Shown piece after piece: positions 12,171-21,100 of a stretch of 64,000 bases of DNA. The stretch is from assembly GCA_964019335.1 (NCBI GenBank), contig OZ025667.1, positions 664,273 to 728,272 of the forward strand, in the 5' to 3' direction. Source of the DNA: Diplonema japonicum. Taxonomy: Eukaryota; Euglenozoa; Diplonemea; Diplonemida; Diplonemidae. The translations under genes and the position numbers were made by a program. Numbering within the stretch: the stretch's first letter is position 1; each line of letters begins with the position of its first letter. The notes beneath the pieces were generated by a model, which was given only the letters and a program-made list of their open reading frames with translations, did not search any database and was not told the DNA's origin.

Positions 12171-15100
12171 AACAGAAAAAAGTGAACCAAAAAGTACTAG
12201 TGAACCCTCTCCCCCTCCCCCTGTGTTTCCCATTATTACCCTGTCGTGCACCCCAACTTCTGTCTTCACCTTTCCCCGCCCCTTCACACATCCCCCCGTA
12301 TCATTTCCCTTTGTTTTGAATTTTCTAAGGCTCCGCCGCCCAACAAAGCTGGCTGAAGGGGATGCCTCCGTGCCAGTGTGCCGCTCGTGAGGGCGAGCAC
12401 GGACGAGGTACCCCACTCCTCAAAAACCCGGAGGTTCGCCCGAAGGGTGCTGGCTTGGGAAGCGGGCTGGAGAGCTGCCGGGGTCACGGAGGTGGGCGAA
12501 GTCGCGAACACTGGAGCCCACGAACCGGCCCCACCTCCGTCCTCGGTACGTATGGATAGTTTAGCGGAAGTTTCAAGGTTATCACATTCCTTTCCTTTCC
12601 CCCTTTCGTTAGATACAGGGAGACCCTTGGTCCACCTGTTCTGTCCCCCCCCCCAGCCTTTGCTTCGCACGTCAGTGGTTCATTTATTATTATTTATTAT
12701 TATTAAAATTGGGCGTGGGATCGATCGTGGTCTAGTTGGTTAGCGCATGGGGAAGCCTTCTAGTAGCGTCGGTTCAATTCTCCCAGCAGCCCGTTAGGCT
12801 AAGGCCGTCTCTGGAACAACTACCATGTCGGCGTGGGGCTGAACAACGCAGGCCGGACCTGAAGCGAAGTCGATATGGAAGCTGCTGGAAAAAAAAAAAA
12901 AATTGGGCGTGTAGCGGACGTATCCAAGCGGTTAAGGAGGTGCACTCGAAATGCATTGGGCTCTGCCCGCGCAGGTTCAAATCCTGCCGTCCGCGGTTTT
13001 TTTTTCTTCTGTTTTTTCTTTCTTCCACTTCTGCAGGATTTGAAACGACATGGTGTTCAATCGCTTGTTCGCGTCTGTGCTCCGACATACAAGGAAGAAG
13101 TCGTGCGGAATCATGGCATTGAGGTTTATGTATGTACCGAGTTGTTTAGCTTTGTTTCCATTTATTATTTTGTGCATGGATTTTAAAGAAAGGCTCGATT
13201 GAAATAATGTGAAATAATACGCACACACGCGCCAAGCAATTGTAAAGGACAACGCCGCCGCCAGGGCGAAGCGCACGCGCGAGGAGGTGGAGAGGAAGCG
13301 CGCAGAGGGGGTCACGCCGGTGGTGACACCCTCCCCCGGGCAGGGGAAGAAGGCGGCCAGAAGGGCCAGACAGAAGGCAGCAGCTGCTGACGCTGCCACC
13401 GCCGCCGCTTCGGGCTCCGACGACTCTGTCGTCTTAATTAGCGAGTCGCCGGGCGTTGCCACCTCGTTCACGGTCGACACGCCAGAGGTCAGGAGGGCGA
13501 GGATGAGGACTGCTGCCGCCGACACCACTGCTCCTGCACCTGCTGCTGCCAACACCACTGCTCCTGCACCTGCTGCTGCCGACACCACTGCTCCTGCACC
13601 TGCTGCTGCCGACTCCCCTGCTCCTGCGCCTGCTCCAGCCTCTACTGCAGCCGTGTGGTCTACTGCCGTCCTCACTGCCGCTGCCTGCGACACCGCCCTC
13701 CCCATGTCGGACTCTGACACCGACGAGAAGAACACGGCCCCCGCTCCCGCACCGGCCCCGGAGCCTCACTGGGATCTGGTCCCCGACACGTGGGACGCCC
13801 CCATCTACACCAACACTGCTCCCCCTGAGGAGGTGCCCCGCGCCGTCGTCGCTCTCGACGACCTCCAGCAGGTGGACGCGATTCGCACTGCGAGGCCCAC
13901 GGCCTCCCTGACCTTCGTCCTCTTGACGGAGGTTGCCGGTTCGACCACCCCATGCACCGTCATCGTACTCGCCGGCCAGCGTGCCGTGCACAAGGCCGTG
14001 CACACCTTCTCGGTCGGGTCGAACCCCCCCTCCTACACCCCACTCGCTTCTTTTGATGGCGGCTCTGAGGTAGTGTACGTCAGCGTGAAAGCTGACAGCG
14101 TGAACGCGGCGAAGGCCAGGGTTCGGGACCTCGTCGCGACCCAGGGCGTGGCGGTGGAGGAGCAGGCGATCTTCCGCCCGAAGAAGATCGACGGGAACGA
14201 GCCGCGGGCGCGGCACTGGAGCCACGAGGTGGGCCTCGGGCGACGGCTGCATGGTCAGGACGACCGAGCGGCGCGGGGGGTACACCTACGTGCCCATCGT
14301 AGCGGAGGGGAGGGCGGAGGCCTTCCAGCTGGCGAAGGCACTGGGCGGGTTGTCCCTGGGGGTGGCCCATCGCAAGGGTTGGACCGTGAGGTGCCTGCCG
14401 GAGACGGAGCAGCGTCTGAGGGAGGCCCTCGCCAAGCAGAGGACAAAGCGTCGGTACCTGCTCACCGGAGCCCCGCTATCTGTTACCAGGGCAGCCTTCG
14501 ACGGGATGATGGACCACATCGGTTGGAAGCCGTCGTCCATCAATCCGTGGTCATCTCCACCGAGCTCGGTTGCCCCTCCGCCACTTGGCACCGTGACTCC
14601 GGTCTCCTCTGCGGCTTCCCCGACCACGACACCTCCCCGTGACTCCCAGAAGAAGAATCCCGCACCGGAACCTGAGGTCCCGGCGCTCCTCGCGCTGATC
14701 CAGTCGATGCAGGCGACCATCGACGGTCTGCAGGCGACGGTCCGCGACCTCCAGGAGAAGATGGCAGCGTCACTTGGCGCGCCGGCGCCATCTGCAGACG
14801 GTGCTGGGCGGACGGCAGTTGCTGGGAAGGGCAAAGGCGGCAAGGCAGGGTCCAAGGCAGGGACGAAGGGGCACCAGGCGCAGGGCGTAAGCACGCCAGG
14901 CCCCTACCCGACATCGACGGAGCAAGGGGGCGGAAGGGGACGCGCCCAGTCGCTGGCTGGCGACTCTGCTACCCCCAACGGGGTCGGCCGTGGACGGGCA
15001 GCCTCTGTGGGTCCGGCCCCCGCCCCTGCCAATTGAAGGGGACCCGCTGAGCAGGGGGGGCGGCAGATCGACGACCACGCCCCCTCTCCTGGTCTCCCGC

Positions 15101-18100
15101 GCATACAGCCGAGGAGACACCTTCCACATCACTTGTACGACGTCCTCCCTTCCTTGATCCCTTCCTTACTTGAACGGATGTCGGCCAGGGACCTGCTGGG
15201 GCTGCTTGGGCTGGTTGAGACGAACCCCGGTCCACCTAAGAAGCTCCCACCCCCGAAGCCGAAGGGACTCAGGGTCCTGTCCTGGAACTGCAACGGTCTT
15301 GCCGCCAAGTGGTCAACCGTGTCCTACCACGCTGTCCTACTGACGCTGGATATCATTATGATCCAGGAGACACACCTTAGGGAGGGGCATGAGACACCAT
15401 ACCTGCCTGGATACACGTCCTACAGGAGGGACCGCACAACACCGGTGACGGACGGCTCTGCGACGAGAGGCGGTGGTGTCATCACGTATGTCCGTGACTG
15501 CCTTGCCTCGGAGGAAGCTCCTTTCGTACTCCCTGAAGGTGACAGTGTCACTGAGCGATTAGACGTGAGGATCTCCTGTGTGAAGCGCGTCCCGGTCACC
15601 CTCTCCAACGTGTACCTCACGCCTGTGAGTATAAGCAGAGGAACAAGGGACCCCGAGTACCTACGGCCGGGCAGCCTACCTGTGGGGAAGAACACGATCG
15701 TTGCTGGCGACTTCAACGCACACCACAGCTCTTGGGATGCCAACCGACGAGCCGACGCGGGACTCACCGCCACGCGTTCTGGACCTGGTGGTGGGACGTT
15801 GTGCGGAACTGGAGCCGAGGACGTTGGGGACGTGGGGCTCTGATCACAGCCCGGTTTCCTTCCACTTGCCGCTTGAGGACGCCTACTGCTCGGAGCGCCC
15901 CTGCCCTACCTGGAACTTCAAAAAGGCCAGGTGGGACGACTTCTCCGCGGCCGCTGCCGCCCTTCTGACCAAGATCGACACGAAGGGTCACATTGACTCC
16001 TTCACGAAGGAGGTAACAGAGGCTCTTCTGCATGCAGCTGACGACCACATTCCGCTTTGCGGAGTGCGACGAGGCCCGACCCCCTGGTGGACGGCCGAAC
16101 TCGAAGACGCTTTCGAAGAACGGAACGCCCTGCGGGATCGCTTCCTCAAGTCGGCTGAGACAGAGGATGACAGCGTAGCGGCGGTGTACAAGGCGAAGGT
16201 CAAAGAGGTGAATCAACTCTTGACCGAGTCGAAGCGCGCGGCCTGGGGTGAGATGGCGGCTGACCTCAGTCGGAGCAAGGACCTCGGGTCTGCGTTTAGG
16301 GCGGTGAAGAAGCTGGACGACACCGCAGACCGCACCTTCCCATTCTCGAGGGGAGGTTCGTGACGGACAAGGCGAAAGCCGACCGCCTGGGGGCTCACTT
16401 CGGCAAGCTCTACGGCCAGGGTGGTGATGGGGACGCGGCGGACGTAGCTCCTTCGACGAACGTGCTTGGGTGCCACGCCTTTACGGTGTATGATCTCACC
16501 CGCGGTCTGGGAAGGATGAAGACACGCAGTGCAGCGGGTGATGATGGCATCTTCGCGGAGATGCTTCTCCACCTCGACTAGCCCTCGCTCGGGGTTCTAC
16601 TTCTGCTCCTCAATCGCTCATGGCAGGCGGGGATTGTGCCGGGTGCCTGGAAGAAGGGGGTGATTGTTCCAGTGGCGAAGGCAGGGAAGGACGCCACGTT
16701 GCTTGCATCGTACCGTCCCATATGTCTCACTAGCTGTCTTTGTAAGCTGCTTGAGAGGATGATAGAGGAGAGGCTTACCTTTCTCCTAGACTCTAGCGCG
16801 TCGGGCGTTGAGGGTCTCCACGATAGCCAGGCTGGCTTCAGGAGGGGCCGCTCCACGGAGGAGCAGGTGGCGTCCCTGACCGGGTGTCTGTCGAGGAACA
16901 AAGACAGTCGGCGTCTGTCGGCTGCCCTGCTGTTTGACTTCTCATCTGCGTTTGACCTGGTTCAGCACGAAGCTCTCCTGGGCATGATGCGGAGGAAGGG
17001 GATCCCTGAGCCCTTCGTCGAATGGACGCGCTCCTTCCTCTGCGGTCGTACGGCGGCGGTCACGGTGGGTCGTTCGCGAGGGTCGACGACGAAGGTGAGG
17101 AGAGGGGTGCCCCAAGGGTCTGTGCTGGGACCCGTCCTTTACACCATCTACGTCGACGAGCTAGCCAGGTTGCTGGTTGGGATGGCGGACCTGTCGGTTC
17201 TTTATGCCGACGATGTTGCGGTGGTGGTCTCAGCCGGGCAGGGCGACCTGGCTGGTCTTGAGCGAGGGGCCCAGGCTGTGATGGACGCGGTTGAGGGCTG
17301 GTGTGGGAGACGGGGCATGCTGCTGAGCTCCAGCAAGTCGCAGGCAGTGTGCGTTCCCTATCAAAAGCGGCTTAAAGTCTACTTCTCTTCGTCGCGTGTC
17401 CCGCTTTGCCCGGGGGCCTTCCAGGACCCTGTCCTTAACCTTGGGGTTGGGGCCTGTGGGACCTTGTCTGGCGTCCGTGAGCTGTCTGGCTTTCGGGTCG
17501 TGGAGGCGGGTGGCAAACGGTCCTTCGACATTCCCGCTGCCATCCGGAGGTCCGACATTGGTTACATGGCGGCTCGCCCCCTACCTCTGTGTGGGTCGGC
17601 GAAGTATCTTGGGGTCACTGTAGACTCTGGGCTCACGTTTGACGAGCATGCGGGGGATGTCCTGAAGCGCGCTGACAAGAGGCTGAGGGTTCTAAGGCTC
17701 CTGTCGGGCACGGCCTGGGGGTGCAAGAAGGCCACGCTCCGATCTCTGTACCTCCGTACGTTCTCCCGCTACTCCGGTACTGCATGGGTGTTTACTTTGC
17801 CAGGCTCAGGGACAGCAGGGTGGAGGAGCTTGTCGGGCTCCACCAGAGAGCGGCGGTGCTGATCTCGGGTTGTTGGCACGGCTCGGGCACGGCGAAGGTT
17901 GTTGCTGAGGCAGGACTGCTACCCCTCCGACAGATGGCTGAGGGAGCTGCGGCGGTGTTGACGGCGAAGTCGTTCTGCTGGAGGACCTCCCCGGTTCACC
18001 GCGAGGTCCTTGAGCAGAAGCGGATGACCGGTATGGGCAATGGGTGGCTGCGTGCGGGTATCCTTGCGCTACGGCGCTGCGGACTGCAGGGATGGACGAC

Positions 18101-21100
18101 GCAGGAAGGCTTCAGGAAGTACGACACCTTCGAGCTACTCACTGCCTCGCCCAAAGTAGCACCGTGGCATGCGATCCTGGTGGAGTTCAGAACTGCCCTT
18201 CCCGGCAGGGTCACGCGTTCGTCGCCGGACGTGGATAAGCGGAAGGCGGCCGTGGAGGCTCTGGCTGCCCTTCCACCGGGTATCCATGCCTATACGGATG
18301 GTTCTGTCGTACGGGACCGCCAGAGGTGGAGGGGCGGTGCCGGGGTCTACTTGCAGCTCCCCCGCCCCCACGAACCCGTGTCCGAGAGCTTCGGCGTCAG
18401 CAATTTCTGCTCTTCCTTTCGGGCGGAGGGTCTGGCTGTCAAGGTGGCTCTGGACATGGTGGCTGCGCTCCGGAGCGAGCACCCCACGTTGGCAGACAGC
18501 CGGCTGTCGATCTGTACCGACTCGCTCTCTCTCCTTGATCAGCTGAGGGCAGGTCCTTCGCGGCAGAGGGAGAAGCTCGACCACGAGACCTGGGAACTGC
18601 TGCTGGCCGCGGCACGTGCGCAAGGTGCACCAGTCATTCTCCAGTTTGTGCCGTCCCACTGCGGGGTTCCTGGCAACGAGGCGGCAGACAGGCTGGCCGG
18701 GGGAGGCACGAAGCGCGAGCTGACTCGCCCCTCTCTCGACTACAGGTCGGTCAGGGCCCTGGTCCGTCGCCAGATTCAGCAGAGGTCTGCGGTCATTGTC
18801 GGGGAGGTGGCCCCGAGGTACGCGAGGGCCACGGGGCTCCGAGCGGCGTGCTTCCCCCAGTCCCTCCCCAGGCTAGCGGAGACGGTCATCTCGCGGCTGA
18901 GGGTAGGGCACTCGGCTCTCTTCTTTGGCTTCCTGCAGGCGGCTGGACCGAACAGGAAGAAGGCTGAGCTCAGCTGTCCAGCGTGTGGAGCACAGATGTC
19001 CAGGGAGCACGTTGTTGGGGGGTGCGCTGTGGTTGGACGGGGTTCGCTCGACGCTCCCAATGGACGCCCCTCGCTGGTGGAGTGCCTGTCAAAACGCGTG
19101 ACGCAGGTATTCACCCTTATCGCCGACTCTGGCTTGCTTGACTGGGCCAGATCCGGGGTCTTCACGTCGCCGTCTGCGGCAACAGCAGGTACCGCTGCCC
19201 CTTCGTTCATCCCGCCCCCGCCGGCTGTCTCCCTTGACGCCGGCCCTGCGGCCCCCGTGTTGCGCTGAAGTGAGTAGGGTGAGATCAACTTTTCAATTCT
19301 TTTAGTGCTTACGTTCCCTTCCCTTCTCTTTTCTTATGTTATCATCATCATCCGGCGTCTGGCCTTTCTCTTACCAGTATGCCCGTCCCCACTTTTAAAT
19401 TTTTAAATTTTTAAAATTAACATCCTCTTGTTGCCGTGTGCCCTGACATTGTAGTCAAAAACGGATGGCCCGACCTACTCTGAAGTTGCCCTGATGAGTC
19501 CTCTCATCTTCGCACGAACGAGTGTGGTACGGCCATCCCCTCCCCCCGCCTGCCGGAGTGCAGCGGGGAGAGCAAATACTTCCCCTATCATCCCCATGCG
19601 CACACGCACGCTCGCTTCCCCTTTTGATTTTGAGAGATTTTACTCTCACCCTTTCATGTTTCGCTCAATGGAGCAAATCCCTCTCGAGGGGGCGACCGGG
19701 GCCAGTTCCGGTCACCAGAGGTCCCAGTTGAGAAAAACTACGAACTGGGGTCAAGGTCCCCGTCCGAGTCACGTAGGTCTACGCGGCTTGGAATTAAAGT
19801 AATTCAGCCCTCTTCGGCTGTTCCAAACAGGTGCACGGGTTGGCGGAGTCCACAGCTCCATCTGATTGCAGAAGAACTGGTCTTCGCCCTCCCTGTAATA
19901 TTTCCATGCTTCCCTTCACCTTTCCCCTTCCCAGGTGTTGCTCCCCCATGGTGGCACCTATTGGTATTTTGAAAAAAAAAATTAATATTAAAAAAATATT
20001 AAAAAAAAATGTAAGCCTCTCCTCTCACTGTTTCCCATTTCCCCTTTTTATTTTCACACTCACCAATGATTCGCTCAATAGGAGCAATACCTCCCTGGGG
20101 GGCTTTCCGCCGGAGGTTCCAGCCAAAGAAGGACATCCAGCTGGAAGGTAGGCCCCCGTTTTTCTCTCACTTGACTGAGGGAATAATGTAATTCAGCCCT
20201 CTTCGGCTGTCCCAAAGCAGAGCACGGGTTGGTGGGGGACCAGGGCTCCTCCTGCTTGCAGAAGCCTGGTCCATTGCCCTCCCTATTTCCCCATGGTTTC
20301 CCTTCACCTTCTTTTCCCTTTTCTCAGGTGTTGCTCTCCATGGCGGCCCTGCATTGGTATTTTGAAAAAAAAAAAAAAAAAAAATGCTGTCTCTGCAGAC
20401 GAGTACAAACTGTGGCACGAGGTAGCGGAACTTGTAAAGAGAGGCCACAAAGTGGTCATACAGTACGTACCAAGTCACTGCGGATTCAAATGGAACGAGA
20501 TGGCGGACAAGAAGGCGAAGGAGACCTGCCGGGCAGTTGCCCACGAACAGAAGACCAGCATAGACATCGTGAAGTCACTGGTGAGAAAAAAGGTACTGGC
20601 GAACCACCTCCTCTTCTGGAAAAAAACGGGTGTCAAGGAGACATACCGAGAGCTTTTCGCAGGGAATTTCGAGAAGTTTGAAGAGCTAAACAGGGAACAA
20701 GAAGTTGCGATCATGAGGCTGAGAGTGGGGAAGAGCCCCCTCATGAGCGGGTATCTACTCAATCCCCCAGTCGGTGTGGTCACATGCCACCTTTCTTCGA
20801 TGCCTCAGACGCTGAGCCACCTCCTGAAAGAATGCCAGGACGATGGTAGAGCTGACCAGAGAAGTCAGATCTTCGGTTCCTCCCTTCCTTCGCTCAAGGC
20901 CCTACTGTCAACTGACGCCGGGAAAACCGTACAATTCCCGGAACAGCAGGGCCTGTTGTGACCGACCGTGGGATATAATCCCCTTTATGAATTATATTAT
21001 ATACTTTACTTATATACTTTTCTTTCAAATTATCCTGAGTTTGAAGCTGTACTGTTGTTATACGACTTCAGACAGCAATTGTTTCTAACTCAATCTCTCG

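Larger units (their letters stand above)
6486..12706 (+). mobile_element. Element B: full-length, apparently intact ingi/L1Tc-type retrotransposon with an SL exon at its 5' end
   Basis: It is flanked by the direct repeat AATTGGGCG (6477-6485 and 12707-12715). It begins with a spliced-leader-like 37-mer, then nine bases, an A-run and the ORF1 ATG at 6557. ORF1 (406 residues) and ORF2 (about 1440 residues) are both uninterrupted and overlap by 26 bases. A 39-base-long A-run follows the ORF2 stop at about 12130-12168. The 540 bases after it up to the second direct repeat may be further 3' UTR or a separate truncated insertion. The sequence is unlike elements A and C over its coding region, so this is a second family. 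Intact frames suggest recent activity. Confidence 0.85.
2461..13036 (+). other. PRL phosphatase intron 1 (10.6 kb, retrotransposon and tRNA filled)
   Basis: The donor GTATGTAGGG directly follows codon 41 and the acceptor CTTCTGCAG precedes codon 42. In order it holds a minus-strand tRNA-Ser, element A, element B, a tRNA-derived SINE and a plus-strand tRNA-Ser. The plus-strand tRNA terminator T-run is continuous with the pyrimidine tract of the acceptor. Copies of the 9-mer AATTGGGCG at 2654, 6477, 12707 and 12901 delimit the three inserted elements. Confidence 0.8.
13240..19980 (+). mobile_element. Element C: near-full-length ingi/L1Tc-type retrotransposon, decayed
   Basis: It is the same family as element A but longer, with part of ORF1, a 2A-endonuclease-RT-RNase H ORF2 and the shared 3' UTR ending in TTGGTATTTTG plus A-run. 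The 5' end is placed near 13240, where an ORF1-like charged frame starts with no ATG, so it seems truncated inside ORF1. I found no convincing target duplication. Several frameshifts make it non-functional as read. Confidence 0.8.

Noticed and set aside
12721-12795. A functional tRNA gene
   Set aside because: A- and B-box-like motifs are present but the acceptor stem does not pair, and a non-tRNA body with poly(A) follows; treated as a SINE.
13520-13630. A CRISPR-like or regulatory tandem array
   Set aside because: The 30-bp units are in-frame and encode a Pro/Ala repeat of element C ORF1.
19480-19530. Hammerhead or HDV-like ribozyme in the element C 3' region (CTGATGAG ... CGAACGAG)
   Set aside because: The core GAAA is not present, stem pairing is poor, and the element A copy reads CAGATGAG; no catalytic fold could be drawn.
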